Source: an uncultured Aquimarina sp. (GTDB lineage: Bacteria > Bacteroidota > Bacteroidia > Flavobacteriales > Flavobacteriaceae). Taken from it: 64,000 nucleotides of DNA. Below the pieces are notes generated by a model that did not search any database, had not been told where the DNA came from, and was given only the letters and a program-made list of their open reading frames with translations. This document shows, one piece after another, positions 29,085 through 39,201 of this stretch (its first letter is position 1; each line of letters opens with the position of its first letter). The stretch spans positions 992,001 through 1,056,000 of the forward strand of contig CANLEM010000001.1 of the NCBI GenBank assembly GCA_947489685.1. Direction: 5' to 3'. A program made the position numbers and the translations under genes.

Positions 29085-31286
29085 TTAATTTTCTTTTCTA
29101 TCCGGTCTTGGTTTTCTATCACCTCTAGGTTTGTCACCTCTTGGCTTATCACCTTCTGGTCTAGGAGGTCTTGGTAAAAGCGCTTTTCTAGACACTTTTT
29201 CTTTACGTGTTCTAGAGTCAATACCAAAGTACTTAACGTCAAAAATATCACCCATGTTTACAACATCGCTAACATTTTCTGTACGTTCCCAAGCTAATTC
29301 TGATACATGAAGTAGTACTTCATTACCAGGAGCTTCCATATATTCAACAACAGCACCAAAATCTAGCATTTTGATCACTTTCACTTCATAAACACTTCCT
29401 ACCTGAGGTTTAAAAGTTATAGAGTCTATTTTTGCCAATACCGCATCGATACCTTCTTGATTTGTACCAAGAATTTCAACATTTCCTTCTTCGGTAACTG
29501 GATCTTCATTGATTACAATAGTAGTGCCAGTTGTTTTTTGTAATTCTTGAATTACTTTTCCACCAGGTCCAATCAATGCACCAATATACTCTCCTGGAAT
29601 AGTTTTGGTAACCATTTTAGGGGCATGTGCTTTAACGTCTCCATTAGGAGTAGCAATTGTGTCTGTTAATTTACCAAGGATATGTAAACGACCATCGGCT
29701 GCTTGTTTTAATGCATTAACAAGTATTTCATAAGAAAGACCTTTTACTTTAATATCCATTTGGCAAGCCGTGATACCATCTGCAGTACCTGTTACTTTAA
29801 AATCCATATCACCCAAATGATCTTCATCACCTAAGATATCAGATAATACGGCATATTTTCCAGTCTCACCATCCGAAATTAGTCCCATAGCGATACCAGA
29901 CACAGGTTTTTTCAGTTGTACACCGGCATCCATCAATGCCATAGTACCAGAACATACGGTCGCCATAGATGATGAACCGTTAGATTCTAAAACTTCCGAT
30001 ACAACACGCACTGTATACGGGCAATCTTCAGGAATCATTCCTTTTAATGCACGCTGCGCCAAATTACCATGTCCTACTTCTCTTCGAGAAGTACCTCTTA
30101 TTGGCCTTGCTTCACCAGTCGAGAAAGGAGGGAAGTTATAATGTAAGTAAAATGTTTCTTCTCCTTCATAAGATGGCATATCTATTTGATTAGCTTCTCT
30201 CGATGTTCCTAAAGTAACTGTTGCCAATGCTTGAGTTTCTCCTCTAGTAAATATAGAAGACCCATGAGTAGAAGGTAAATAATCAACTTCGCACCAAATT
30301 GGTCTGATCTCATCGGTTTTACGACCATCAAGACGTAATCCTTCATTAAGTGTTAAATCACGAATAGCAGCTTTTTCGGCTTTATAGAAATATTTTGATA
30401 CCAAATCTCCAAAATCTTCTAACTCTTCTTCAGAAAAAGTAGCTGTTATCTCTTCTTTTATTTCAGCAAAAGCAGCACTTCTTTCATGTTTTGAAGATCC
30501 AGCTTTTGCTACTGCATATACTTTGTCATAAGCCATGTCATGAACCTTTTGAGCTAACTCTTCGTCTGCTCTTTCAGGATCGTATTCACGAACTTCTTTC
30601 TTACCAAAAGCTTCTGCTAATTTAAGTTGAGCCGCACATTGTACTTTGATAGCCTCATGAGCAAACTTAATAGCTTCTACCATTTCTTCTTCAGAAATTT
30701 CATCCATTTCTCCTTCTACCATCATTACAGAATCGGCAGATGCACCAATCATCATATCGATATCTGATTCTGCTAATTGTGCTCTAGTTGGATTGATAAT
30801 AAACTCTCCGTTTATTCTACCTACACGTGCTTCAGAAATAGCACATTCAAATGGAAAATCTGATAACTGTATCGCTGCAGACGCTGCTAGTCCAGCCATT
30901 GCGTCTGGCATTACATCTTCGTCATGAGACATTAATTGGATCATCACTTGTGTTTCGGCGTGATAATCTTTTGGGAAAAGTGGACGAAGAACTCGATCTA
31001 CTAAACGCATTGTTAATACCTCACCATCACTTGGTCTTGCTTCTCTTTTGAAAAACCCTCCTGGATAGCGTCCAGCTGCAGCAAATTTTTCTCTATAGTC
31101 TACTGTTAATGGTAAGAAATCTACATCACTTTGCTTGTAATTTGAAACTACTGTACAAAGCAACATACATTTTCCTGATTGCACCACAACAGAACCATGT
31201 GCCTGTTTTGCTAATTTTCCGGTTTCGATAGAAATCTCTCTACCGTCACCAAGGTCTATGACCTCTCTATAAACTTGTGGAATCAT
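29085..31286 (-). CDS. pnp: Polyribonucleotide nucleotidyltransferase (PNPase)
   Basis: Phosphorolytic 3'-5' exoribonuclease for mRNA turnover. The 733-residue protein has two RNase PH domains (about 1-230 and 320-550, with the [14 protein letters not shown] and [16 protein letters not shown] motifs), an all-helical linker, a KH domain ([20 protein letters not shown], near 565), an S1 domain ([21 protein letters not shown], near 620) and an unusually basic, proline- and arginine-rich repeat tail ([19 protein letters not shown]). It lies downstream of rpsO, the usual arrangement, but with its own 212-base spacer and an upstream terminator. Confidence 0.98.
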   Translation of the reverse strand: MIPQVYREVIDLGDGREISIETGKLAKQAHGSVVVQSGKCMLLCTVVSNYKQSDVDFLPLTVDYREKFAAAGRYPGGFFKREARPSDGEVLTMRLVDRVLRPLFPKDYHAETQVMIQLMSHDEDVMPDAMAGLAASAAIQLSDFPFECAISEARVGRINGEFIINPTRAQLAESDIDMMIGASADSVMMVEGEMDEISEEEMVEAIKFAHEAIKVQCAAQLKLAEAFGKKEVREYDPERADEELAQKVHDMAYDKVYAVAKAGSSKHERSAAFAEIKEEITATFSEEELEDFGDLVSKYFYKAEKAAIRDLTLNEGLRLDGRKTDEIRPIWCEVDYLPSTHGSSIFTRGETQALATVTLGTSREANQIDMPSYEGEETFYLHYNFPPFSTGEARPIRGTSRREVGHGNLAQRALKGMIPEDCPYTVRVVSEVLESNGSSSMATVCSGTMALMDAGVQLKKPVSGIAMGLISDGETGKYAVLSDILGDEDHLGDMDFKVTGTADGITACQMDIKVKGLSYEILVNALKQAADGRLHILGKLTDTIATPNGDVKAHAPKMVTKTIPGEYIGALIGPGGKVIQELQKTTGTTIVINEDPVTEEGNVEILGTNQEGIDAVLAKIDSITFKPQVGSVYEVKVIKMLDFGAVVEYMEAPGNEVLLHVSELAWERTENVSDVVNMGDIFDVKYFGIDSRTRKEKVSRKALLPRPPRPEGDKPRGDKPRGDRKPRPDRKEN

Positions 31287-31351
31287 ATTTTTTTGATTCT
31301 AGCCCATCACATCCTCTTCCCGAATGGAATGGGTTTAATTAAACATTGGTT

Positions 31352-31370
31352 TCCGTCTTACTCGGACGGA
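31352..31370 (-). promoter_or_regulatory. Hairpin in the pnp leader
   Basis: A 6-base GC-containing stem (TCCGTC/GACGGA) with a 7-base loop, 66-84 bases before the pnp ATG and not followed by a T run. In enterobacteria pnp autoregulates through a leader hairpin cleaved by RNase III; a similar role here is only a guess. Confidence 0.4.
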
Positions 31371-31474
31371 CAAGGTTGTGTTGTTGTAGTATTTGCGCGA
31401 CCAATGAAAAACTAAGGCATGCATTCATACCGCTTTATAGGTAATGAATGTTTTTTAATTATTTTCTATAAAAA

Positions 31475-31493
31475 AAGAGGCATAAAGCCTCTC
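31475..31493 (-). terminator. Terminator of rpsO
   Basis: Stem AGAGGC/GCCTCT with a 5-base loop, followed on the minus strand by seven T, just after the rpsO stop. It partly separates rpsO from pnp. Confidence 0.82.
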
Positions 31494-31498
31494 TTTTC

Positions 31499-31768
31499 TT
31501 ATTTTCTTAATCCTAATTCTTTTACAATTGCACGATATCTCATGATATCTTTTTTCTTAAGATAGTCAAGTAAATCTCTACGCTTACCTACTAATTTAAC
31601 CAAAGAACGCTCTGTGTTATAATCTTTACGATTCTTTTTTAAGTGTTCTGTTAAATGCGTAATTCTGTGCGTAAACAATGCAATTTGACCTTCGGCAGAA
31701 CCACTGTCATTCTTTCCTTTACCGTGTTTTGCGAAGATTTCTTCTTTAATTTCTTTTGTTAAATACAT
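31499..31768 (-). CDS. rpsO: 30S ribosomal protein S15
   Basis: Small-subunit protein that binds 16S rRNA. I use the ATG at 31768, giving MYLTKEIKEEIFAKHG and 89 residues, the normal length; the longer frame begins at a TTG and adds 19 non-homologous residues. The conserved core (GSAEGQIALFTHRITHLTEHLKKN pattern, KDYNTERSLVKLVGKRRDLLDYL pattern) is intact. A -7 box lies upstream. Confidence 0.98.
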   Translation of the reverse strand: MYLTKEIKEEIFAKHGKGKNDSGSAEGQIALFTHRITHLTEHLKKNRKDYNTERSLVKLVGKRRDLLDYLKKKDIMRYRAIVKELGLRK

Positions 31769-31822
31769 TCCAATATTATTTAAATGATTTTTATGTATAG
31801 ATAGCGCTATGCTATCAGCGTG

Positions 31823-31830
31823 CAAATATA
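31823..31830 (-). promoter_or_regulatory. Candidate -7 promoter box of rpsO
   Basis: Reads TATATTTG on the minus strand, an exact TAnnTTTG match, 55 bases before the chosen ATG. Confidence 0.45.
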
Positions 31831-31933
31831 ATATTTTTTAGATAAGAAATGCTGATTATTAAAAAAAAACATAAGGTATTAAACCTTTTGTAAAAATATG
31901 AGTCTTAGGATGGTAACGTTAAAATTAAATATT

Positions 31934-32758
31934 ATGAAAAACAGCATCTTAAAATTTGGTCTAGCAATTTTTTTGTCCGCAATTTTTACAGGTTGTAGTG
32001 AAAGTGAATCTGATGAAGTAGTAATCGAATCTCTGAAATTTGAAGAGGCAGAACTTAGTGCAAAAATCGATAACTCCGCCGAAGTAATTAGTGATACCTT
32101 CGTACAAATATATGAGTTCGAAGAGAGTCCGTTTAAAAACTCTGTTCATCCGTTTATACCAGAATGCGCAACTATTACTATCGAAATCACGAATAACTCT
32201 AAAACTATTGTGGTCGATTTTGGTACAGACGGTTGTGAAGTAAGAGGTCATTTAATTAAAGGTAAAGTGAATATGTCTTATGAAGTTGATACAAATACAA
32301 AGACTTTGGTTATTAATTATACCCTCGAAAACTTTTTTATTGATGACATACAATTTGAAGGATCCAAAACAGTAACTAGACAAAAAGCCAATGAGAATGG
32401 AAATCCGCAATATACAATGGATTTGGATTTTAATATCACCTTTGCAGATGGTACGGTAGCTTCAAGAACAGGAACCAAAACTCGAGAATGGATAGAAGGA
32501 GTACGTAATGGTAATTGGGGAGATAATGTTTTCTTAATTACCGGAGCTTGGGAAACCAATTTTGTAAACGGAAATACACATAGTACAACTATTACAACGC
32601 CTTTGAGACGTGAAGCGAGCTGTAAGTTTTTGGTAAGCGGAGAAGTTGCATTAGTACGTACTAGTTTTCGTGGTACTCTAAATTATGGAGAAGGGGAGTG
32701 CGATAATCTAGCTGTATTTGTAAATGACGAAGGAGAAGAAAGAGAAATTCGGTTATAA
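31934..32758 (+). CDS. Putative lipoprotein, unknown function
   Basis: A 274-residue protein from the ATG at 31934, which begins a clean lipoprotein signal (MKNSILKFGLAIFLSAIFTGCSES, Cys 21); the frame also opens at an ATG 36 bases earlier. The mature part is beta-rich with a repeated pattern of hydrophobic strands (VNMSYEVDTNTKTLVINYTLENF pattern; MDLDFNITFADGTVASRTGT), suggesting a barrel- or lipocalin-like fold. Conserved-looking features are GxWGDNVFLITGAWET and two cysteines at the C-terminal third. I do not recognise the family. A bidirectional terminator follows. Confidence 0.7.
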   Translation: MKNSILKFGLAIFLSAIFTGCSESESDEVVIESLKFEEAELSAKIDNSAEVISDTFVQIYEFEESPFKNSVHPFIPECATITIEITNNSKTIVVDFGTDGCEVRGHLIKGKVNMSYEVDTNTKTLVINYTLENFFIDDIQFEGSKTVTRQKANENGNPQYTMDLDFNITFADGTVASRTGTKTREWIEGVRNGNWGDNVFLITGAWETNFVNGNTHSTTITTPLRREASCKFLVSGEVALVRTSFRGTLNYGEGECDNLAVFVNDEGEEREIRL

Positions 32759-32828
32759 AGTTTTTTGATTAGTGAGTAGAAAAAGTAGCTGTATGATTCT
32801 GTTGACATACACTTTTTTGACTAAAAGT

Positions 32829-32853
32829 AAAGCCCGGTAAAATACCGGGCTTT
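32829..32853. terminator. Bidirectional terminator between lipoprotein gene and accD
   Basis: Perfect 11-base stem (AAAGCCCGGTA and complement) with a 3-base loop between two convergent genes. Confidence 0.88.
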
Positions 32854-32879
32854 ATATTTTTTGAAATAAACGTAGTTTA

Positions 32880-33737
32880 TTAATTTGAAAGTGCTCGATT
32901 TAGAATCAAGTCCAGATATAAGTTTATATTTTGTTTTAGGTCTTGTCGCGGAGTGATAAAATCTAAGAACCCGTGTTCCATTAAAAACTCCGACGTTTGA
33001 AAACCTTCAGGAAGTTCTTTACCTGTAGTATCTCGTACAACTCTTGGTCCTGCAAATCCAATAAGAGCACCAGGTTCGGCAATGTTGATATCTCCTAACA
33101 TTGCAAAAGAAGCAGTTGTTCCTCCTGTAGTTGGATCGGTACATAATGAGATGTAAGGAATACCGGCATCTGCTAATTGTGCAAGCTTTGCCGAGGTTTT
33201 TGCCAATTGCATTAAAGATAAAGCAGCTTCCATCATTCGGGCTCCTCCTGATTTTGAAATAATCATAAAAGGAATCTTGTGTTCTAATGAATAATCTGCT
33301 GCTCTGGCAATTTTTTCACCCACAACACTTCCCATAGATCCACCGATAAAAGAAAAGTCCATGCAGGCGATGACTAAGTCATTACCATTAGATTTTCCTA
33401 CTGCTGTTCTTACAGCATCCTTTAAATTTGTTTTTTCTTGTGCGTCTTTAAGACGATCAACATATTTTTTCTTGTCTTCGAATTTAAGAGGATCCTTAGA
33501 AGAAAGGTTTTTATCCAACTCTTTGAATTTGTTGTTGTCAAACAAGATTTCGAAATACTCTTTACTTCCAATTCTTACGTGGTATCCATCCTCTGGACTG
33601 ACATAGAAATTTTTCTCTAATTGTTCTGCATCTACAATTTTTCCTGTAGGAGATTTGTACCAAAGTCCTTTTGGAACATCTTTCTTGTCCTCTGTAGCAG
33701 TTTGTATACCTTTTTGTGTTCTCTTAAACCAAGCCAT
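32880..33737 (-). CDS. accD: Acetyl-CoA carboxylase carboxyltransferase subunit beta
   Basis: Beta subunit of the carboxyltransferase that makes malonyl-CoA, the first step of fatty acid synthesis. The 285-residue protein has the crotonase-type core with [17 protein letters not shown], the [13 protein letters not shown] motif and [14 protein letters not shown]. The N-terminal zinc ribbon found in most AccD proteins has lost all four cysteines: S29/G32 and S47/D50 stand at the expected positions (SPTG and SPED). Probably typical of flavobacteria but I cannot check here. It lies downstream of fbaA behind a terminator. Confidence 0.96.
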   Translation of the reverse strand: MAWFKRTQKGIQTATEDKKDVPKGLWYKSPTGKIVDAEQLEKNFYVSPEDGYHVRIGSKEYFEILFDNNKFKELDKNLSSKDPLKFEDKKKYVDRLKDAQEKTNLKDAVRTAVGKSNGNDLVIACMDFSFIGGSMGSVVGEKIARAADYSLEHKIPFMIISKSGGARMMEAALSLMQLAKTSAKLAQLADAGIPYISLCTDPTTGGTTASFAMLGDINIAEPGALIGFAGPRVVRDTTGKELPEGFQTSEFLMEHGFLDFITPRQDLKQNINLYLDLILNRALSN

Positions 33738-33756
33738 AAATTATATTATATTAAAA

Positions 33757-33787
33757 AAGCTGAAACTCCTAGGGTGAGTTTCAGCTT
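33757..33787 (-). terminator. Terminator of fbaA
   Basis: Perfect 12-base stem (AAGCTGAAACTC and complement), 7-base loop, T-rich tail on the minus strand, between the fbaA stop and the accD start. Confidence 0.88.
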
Positions 33788-33800
33788 GGTTTTCAGTCTT

Positions 33801-34868
33801 CTATAATGTGTTTACATTATTTAAATCTTCGAATGCCTTTTTAAGACGGGTTTTAAAGGTGATTTCACCTTCTCGTAACCATTTTCTTGGATCGTAATAT
33901 TTTTTATTAGGTTCTTCAGATCCTTCTGGATTACCAATTTGTGTTTTTAGATAATCGATATTATTGGTCATGTAATCTCGAATACCTTCATTAAAAGCAA
34001 ATTGAAGATCTGTGTCAATATTCATTTTAATTACTCCGTAGCCAATTGCTTCTCTAATTTCTTCTAAAGAAGAACCGCTTCCTCCATGAAATACAAAATC
34101 GATGTGGTTATTTTCGACTCCATATTTTTTGGAGATAAATTCTTGAGAGTTTTTTAAGATTTTGGGAGTAAGTTTTACATTTCCTGGTTTATACACTCCA
34201 TGTACATTTCCGAAAGCTGCTGCGACAGTAAATTTATCACTTACTTTACTTAACTCTTCATAGGCATAAGCAACTTCTTCGGGTTGAGTATATAGTTTAG
34301 AATCATCAACGTCACTATTGTCAACGCCGTCTTCTTCTCCACCAGTAATTCCTAACTCTATTTCTAGTGTCATTCCCATTTTGCTCATTCGAGCTAAATA
34401 TTCTTTACAGATTTCGATATTTTCCTCGATAGGTTCTTCAGATAAATCGATCATATGAGAACTATATAAAGGTTTTCCAGTTTCTTTATAAAATTGTTCT
34501 CCGGCATCTAGTAATCCGTCTATCCAAGGAAGTAATTTTTTTGCACAGTGGTCAGTATGCAAAATTACAGGTACACCATAAGACTCTGCTAAAAGGTGTA
34601 CGTGTTTGGCTCCAGCTACTGCACCTGAGATTGCAGCTTTTTGGTTTTCATTAGAGAGGCCTTTCCCTGCGTTAAATTGGGCGCCTCCATTAGAAAATTG
34701 AATAATAACCGGAGCGTTTAATTCTGCGGCAGCTTCTAAAACCCCATTAATAGAGCTAGAACCTATGACATTAACCGCAGGTAATGCAAAAGCTTTTTCT
34801 TTTGCGTACTTAAAAATTGCTTGCACGTCGTCTCCTGTAGCAACTCCTGGTTTGATGTTGTGACTCAT
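33801..34868 (-). CDS. fbaA: Class II fructose-bisphosphate aldolase
   Basis: Zinc-dependent aldolase of glycolysis and gluconeogenesis, 355 residues, of the E. coli-like class II group. Zinc ligands sit in HTDHCAKK and HGGSGSS, with another in GNVHGVYK; the LEIELGITGGEEDG segment and the C-terminal NIDTDLQFAFNEGIRDY complete the family pattern. Single gene with its own terminator and a good -7 box upstream. Confidence 0.97.
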   Translation of the reverse strand: MSHNIKPGVATGDDVQAIFKYAKEKAFALPAVNVIGSSSINGVLEAAAELNAPVIIQFSNGGAQFNAGKGLSNENQKAAISGAVAGAKHVHLLAESYGVPVILHTDHCAKKLLPWIDGLLDAGEQFYKETGKPLYSSHMIDLSEEPIEENIEICKEYLARMSKMGMTLEIELGITGGEEDGVDNSDVDDSKLYTQPEEVAYAYEELSKVSDKFTVAAAFGNVHGVYKPGNVKLTPKILKNSQEFISKKYGVENNHIDFVFHGGSGSSLEEIREAIGYGVIKMNIDTDLQFAFNEGIRDYMTNNIDYLKTQIGNPEGSEEPNKKYYDPRKWLREGEITFKTRLKKAFEDLNNVNTL

Positions 34869-34893
34869 AATTTAGTTTTGGTTTATAAGCTTA

Positions 34894-34901
34894 CAAAAAT
34901 A
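34894..34901 (-). promoter_or_regulatory. Candidate -7 promoter box of fbaA
   Basis: Reads TATTTTTG on the minus strand, matching TAnnTTTG, 26 bases before the fbaA ATG. Confidence 0.45.
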
Positions 34902-35050
34902 GTAAAATTATACGTAAACCTGTAGGAATAAAATAATCTTTGTATCCCAAGAAAGATGAAGTTTTGATAGTAGAACTTAAGGCTGGTTTTTTGACAATAG
35001 TATGTTATTTAGAAAGCGAAAACAGTAAAGAAATGAGTAATCTACTATTT

Positions 35051-37627
35051 TTAGAAAGGATAATTGATTCCAAAATTATAAACAGCTTCAGAAAAATTAT
35101 ACCCTTTAAACCATCTTTGATCTCTGTCGCTAGCCGGATTAAAGGTTTTAAAGCCAACATCTAATCGAATGACAAAGAATTCAAAATCATATCTAAAGCC
35201 AAAACCGGTGCCTACTGCAACCTCTTGTATGTCATCTAATTTTGAAAAAACGGCTTCTTCTTCCTCTACATTATCCAAAACATTCCAAATATTCCCAACG
35301 TCGATAAATAATGCGCCATTAAGAGAACCTAAAATGTTGTACCTGTATTCTAAATTTGAAGCTAGTTTTAAATTTGCTTCATTAAATTCATTTCTTCCAC
35401 CACTGCTTCCAGGGCCCAAATCATAAGCCAGCCATGCTCTATTGTCATTAGGGCCTCCTCCAAAAAAACTTCGGGCAAAAGGTATGCTATTGGCATTGCC
35501 ATAAGGGATTGCAATTCCTCCAAAAGCTCTAAAGGCAATAATATTTTTTCTTCCAAGATCCCAGTGTTTGGTATAATCTAATTCGGTTTTGACATATTGA
35601 GAAAATTCAACACCAAAAATTTCAAATCGGTCATTCGAATTTTTTTTCAAATCAGCCAAATTGGATACGGTGTTTAATACATTTCCTGCCAGTTCAAGTT
35701 TTGCCCTAAATCTCGAAAAATCTTCATCATATAAATTTTCTTTGTTATTTCTTGTATAGGTATAGCTAGAAGCAAAGATTAAGTTGTCTTCGGTTAGTCT
35801 TACTTTTCGTTCGTTAATGTTCTGAATATCTCGTAATTGCTCAGTATTAAGGTCATCATCTGGATTAGTCCCTAAGGATTCTGCAATAAAATCATCAGCT
35901 CCACTTGGGATCTGTAATACTGCATTGCCGATATCCGGAACTCCCGTATCCGGCTGTACAAAGAAAGGGGAGTTGGGGTCTAAAACTTGGCGAGCAATAT
36001 CGTTTAATTGATTAAAGGAGGTATTGTATATATTAAAATAGTTATTGGTATTTAAATTTCTAACATATTGAACGTTTACCAAATCAAATTGATTCGTTAC
36101 TATTCTACTAGGATTCCATTGATAATTAAATATTCCCGTTGCATTTTGCTTATCCAACCCAATGTTTTGCTGAACATTGATCCCGAAGATTAAATTTGTT
36201 GTAGGCGTCATTCTTTTGGGAATGATTTTGTTTGTTTTGAAAGGAAAAACGATTTTAGGAAATGATAATTTGACATCGGTTCCTACTTCAGAAATATTGA
36301 AAAATCGTTCTCCTCCATCCACAGCGTCACTTGAGGAACCAATACTTCCTCTAGCCGAAATTTCTAAGATTTCTGCCCCTCTAAAAACATTTCGAATTAA
36401 TAAAGATCCTCTAAAACCTATACCAAAAGCCTGTATGTTTGAGGTAGATACATCAAATTGCACATTGGTGCTATATTTTTTTCTTGGGGTTAATAAGATG
36501 TTGGTGATCAAGCTTTCTCCTGTGGGGTCATTAGGATCTACGTCATATCTGATGTTAGGATATTTAAAAGTTCTTAAGTTGTTAATTTGGTTATAGGTAA
36601 ATGTACGATCTTGATCCTTAAAAACCTCTCCGGGAGTTATTAGAATAGAATTGGCTATTGCCTTTCGCGTAAATTTAATTTTGTCATAAGCATATATATT
36701 GTAACCCCTATAAGAAGTACTATCAGCAGGTTTTTTATCCCTGTTTTTATATGCGTAGTCCGTAAAAACATTTACCTTACTTATCTTATGAATCTTAAAC
36801 GGAATTCGAGCTGTAGAATCACCAAAAGTAACAGGGCGATTATTAATAATTAAATTTAGGTTTACTTTGTGATCAGTATTTACTGTATCGGCATCAAATT
36901 TTATGAATTCCTTTTCAAAATGATACAAACCAGAATTTCGAAACAATGAGGTGAGTCTGTCTCTTTCGGCTTCAATATCCAGTGTTTTGTATTGCTTACC
37001 TGCAACTATAGCAGATTTATCTTTGCCAATATTGTAGATAGAATCTGCAATGTTCGATTCAATTTTGGTTCGTAAAGAGTCAATAAAATAAGGTCTGTTG
37101 GGGGAGATGTAATAATCTACCAAAGCTCTTTTGTTATCCTTTCTTGTTATTTTATAATCGGTTTCGACATTAAACCAACCGTTATTCCAAAAATAAGCAT
37201 GCAATCTTTTTTGAGAACGTTTTGTTTTATTTTCATTAAGTATCGAAGGTGGTTCTCCTGTTTTTTTGATCCATTTATTAATACCAGAAAGACCAGCCCC
37301 TAATCTATCGACTTGTTTTTTGGATAAAAAACGAATCATTCGTTTTTCTCTATTTGGTTTACGATGTAACCAATCTTGATATAAAGAATCTTTATTGACA
37401 CTAGCAAGATTATAAATGTGTAAACGTATGGGAATTCCTAACTTGGTGTTTGGTTTTTGAATTATTTGATTTTCAAGTTTAACATCATTGGTTTTGACGC
37501 TATCGATAAAAATTTGATTTTTTTCTAATAGATATTCATTATCCTGAACTCTCTTAACCGCATTACACGAAATTAAAAAGATTGTAGTTAGGGTAATAAA
37601 TAATATTTTTGTCAGAAAGTGTTTCAA
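35051..37627 (-). CDS. tamL: BamA/TamA-family outer-membrane lipoprotein (TamL-like)
   Basis: Bacteroidetes TamA homologue with a lipid anchor, 858 residues. The N-terminus is a lipoprotein signal ending in FLISCNAV (Cys 21). The middle holds POTRA-like repeats, and the last 400 residues are a 16-strand-type barrel ending in YNFGINYPF, with RSFFGGGPNDNRAW as the conserved barrel motif. TamL works with TamB in outer-membrane protein assembly or lipid transport. The start must be the TTG at 37627: an in-frame TAG lies two codons upstream, and the signal peptide begins right at the TTG. Divergent from a methyltransferase gene only 38 bases away. Confidence 0.88.
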   Translation of the reverse strand: MKHFLTKILFITLTTIFLISCNAVKRVQDNEYLLEKNQIFIDSVKTNDVKLENQIIQKPNTKLGIPIRLHIYNLASVNKDSLYQDWLHRKPNREKRMIRFLSKKQVDRLGAGLSGINKWIKKTGEPPSILNENKTKRSQKRLHAYFWNNGWFNVETDYKITRKDNKRALVDYYISPNRPYFIDSLRTKIESNIADSIYNIGKDKSAIVAGKQYKTLDIEAERDRLTSLFRNSGLYHFEKEFIKFDADTVNTDHKVNLNLIINNRPVTFGDSTARIPFKIHKISKVNVFTDYAYKNRDKKPADSTSYRGYNIYAYDKIKFTRKAIANSILITPGEVFKDQDRTFTYNQINNLRTFKYPNIRYDVDPNDPTGESLITNILLTPRKKYSTNVQFDVSTSNIQAFGIGFRGSLLIRNVFRGAEILEISARGSIGSSSDAVDGGERFFNISEVGTDVKLSFPKIVFPFKTNKIIPKRMTPTTNLIFGINVQQNIGLDKQNATGIFNYQWNPSRIVTNQFDLVNVQYVRNLNTNNYFNIYNTSFNQLNDIARQVLDPNSPFFVQPDTGVPDIGNAVLQIPSGADDFIAESLGTNPDDDLNTEQLRDIQNINERKVRLTEDNLIFASSYTYTRNNKENLYDEDFSRFRAKLELAGNVLNTVSNLADLKKNSNDRFEIFGVEFSQYVKTELDYTKHWDLGRKNIIAFRAFGGIAIPYGNANSIPFARSFFGGGPNDNRAWLAYDLGPGSSGGRNEFNEANLKLASNLEYRYNILGSLNGALFIDVGNIWNVLDNVEEEEAVFSKLDDIQEVAVGTGFGFRYDFEFFVIRLDVGFKTFNPASDRDQRWFKGYNFSEAVYNFGINYPF

Positions 37628-37665
37628 TCCCTATTTCATTATTGATTCAAAAATACACTATTTGT

Positions 37666-38397
37666 ATGGTTAGCAAAAACCAAAAGAAACTAATAAAAAG
37701 TTTATATCAAAAAAAATACCGAAAACAACATGGATTGTTTGTTGCCGAAGGTAAAAAAGTAGTCAGAGAATTACTTGATGCAGGTTTTGCATTGCACGCT
37801 CTTTATACTGTTGAGGAAAATTTGTTTAATGTTGATGATCAATATCAATATATTGTTACCGAAGAAGAATTGAAACAGATCAGTTTTTTGACTACTTCGC
37901 AAAAGGTATTGGCAATTTTTTCTATTCCCAAACCTCAAAAAATTAATGATAAGGGCATAACACTGGTATTAGATGATGTTAGGGATCCGGGAAATTTGGG
38001 CACTATTATTCGTTTATGTGATTGGTTTGGAATACAAGAGTTGGTGTGTTCTGCTCAAACTGTAGATTGTTTTAATCCTAAAGTGATTCAGGCAACGATG
38101 GGATCAATTACCAGAGTAAATATTAATTATACAGATACAGTGACATTTTTGCAATCGAAAAAAAATGATGCGAATATTTTTGGAACCTTTATGGATGGAG
38201 ACAATATATACCCAATGCAATTACCTAAACAAGCTATAATCGTAATGGGAAACGAAGCAAACGGAATATCAGAAGAGATTGAAAACCTTGTTAATACTCG
38301 AATTGCAATACCTCAATTTGGAACGGGACAGAAAACCGAAAGCCTAAACGTAGCAACCGCTACTGCAATAGTACTTAGCGAATTTAAGCGATCTTAA
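37666..38397 (+). CDS. TrmH/SpoU-family RNA 2'-O-methyltransferase
   Basis: SAM-dependent methyltransferase of the SPOUT class, 243 residues from the ATG at 37666 (the longer frame uses a TTG). An N-terminal substrate-binding domain (KQHGLFVAEGKKVVRELL) precedes the knotted catalytic domain with its three motifs: VLDDVRDPGNLGTIIR, MGNEANGISEE and TESLNVATATAIVL. The target is a 2'-hydroxyl in rRNA or tRNA; which site cannot be read from sequence. It shares a short divergent promoter region with tamL. Confidence 0.9.
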   Translation: MVSKNQKKLIKSLYQKKYRKQHGLFVAEGKKVVRELLDAGFALHALYTVEENLFNVDDQYQYIVTEEELKQISFLTTSQKVLAIFSIPKPQKINDKGITLVLDDVRDPGNLGTIIRLCDWFGIQELVCSAQTVDCFNPKVIQATMGSITRVNINYTDTVTFLQSKKNDANIFGTFMDGDNIYPMQLPKQAIIVMGNEANGISEEIENLVNTRIAIPQFGTGQKTESLNVATATAIVLSEFKRS

Positions 38398-38404
38398 GAA
38401 TGCT

Positions 38405-39112
38405 TTATTGAAACGTAAAGTTTATAAAAATCCCTCGAGTAGACATTTTATCAATATCTGCGGTCCAAGGACTGTTGGGATCATTATCTTTTATCAACTC
38501 ATCCGACATAGCAAATACACCTCTTATTGAAGGGGTAAATTTGAAGTAAAATAGGTATAGATCTATCCCAAAACCAATTTCATAATAATTCGTATTGGTT
38601 TTCATTCTAAACTCACCTGTACTATTATCATCTGGATTATCTTCGTTACTGGATAAATTAATAGAAGTAGAGATTCCTCCGACAATAAAAGGTTTGAAAT
38701 TATTAATTCTTTTTGTAGATATTTTTAGCAATAATGGTACATGAACATATGTTGATTTAACCTCTCTAAATGATTCGAATTGCGAGGTGAATGTAGGGTT
38801 AGAGAAATTTAGGTTTCGGCTAGTAAAAGTAACCATTGGTTCTAGTCTAAGGTCTAGGTAATCGTTAATTCTCATATTTCCTAATAAACCTACACTAAAA
38901 CCTACTGTTCTATCTACCACAATATCTTCGTTTTCAAATTCTGCGGCATAATCAAAATTAAAATCGTAACTATTAAATCCAAGAATATAACCCCAGCTAA
39001 ATCGCGGTTTGTCAAAATTTTGCAAATTTTGTACTCTTTCTTTCGAAAATAGTTGAGCACTCATATCCTGAGCACACATTACGAGAACAATTACAATAAT
39101 AAGTTTTTTCAT
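38405..39112 (-). CDS. porT: Type IX secretion outer-membrane protein PorT
   Basis: Outer-membrane beta-barrel of 235 residues with signal peptide (cleavage after about residue 19, DMSAQ). The pattern FSWGYILGFNSYDFNFDYA, DLRLEPMVTFTSRNLNF and the terminal GIFINFTFQ matches PorT/SprT, a component needed for T9SS export and gliding. It lies next to ubiE, the arrangement I know from other flavobacteria. It fits with the four T9SS cargo proteins in this window. Confidence 0.82.
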   Translation of the reverse strand: MKKLIIVIVLVMCAQDMSAQLFSKERVQNLQNFDKPRFSWGYILGFNSYDFNFDYAAEFENEDIVVDRTVGFSVGLLGNMRINDYLDLRLEPMVTFTSRNLNFSNPTFTSQFESFREVKSTYVHVPLLLKISTKRINNFKPFIVGGISTSINLSSNEDNPDDNSTGEFRMKTNTNYYEIGFGIDLYLFYFKFTPSIRGVFAMSDELIKDNDPNSPWTADIDKMSTRGIFINFTFQ

Positions 39113-39201
39113 CTACCTAAAAATTTACCGATCCATTACACATACTATGTTTGTATTGATCAGTATAGTTGCTTTTTAAATGCCCTATACGAGCTTTTGT
39201 A

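Noticed and set aside
34940-35164. Plus-strand open frame of 74 codons between fbaA and tamL
   Set aside because: Its second half is antisense to the end of tamL; no homology-like features.
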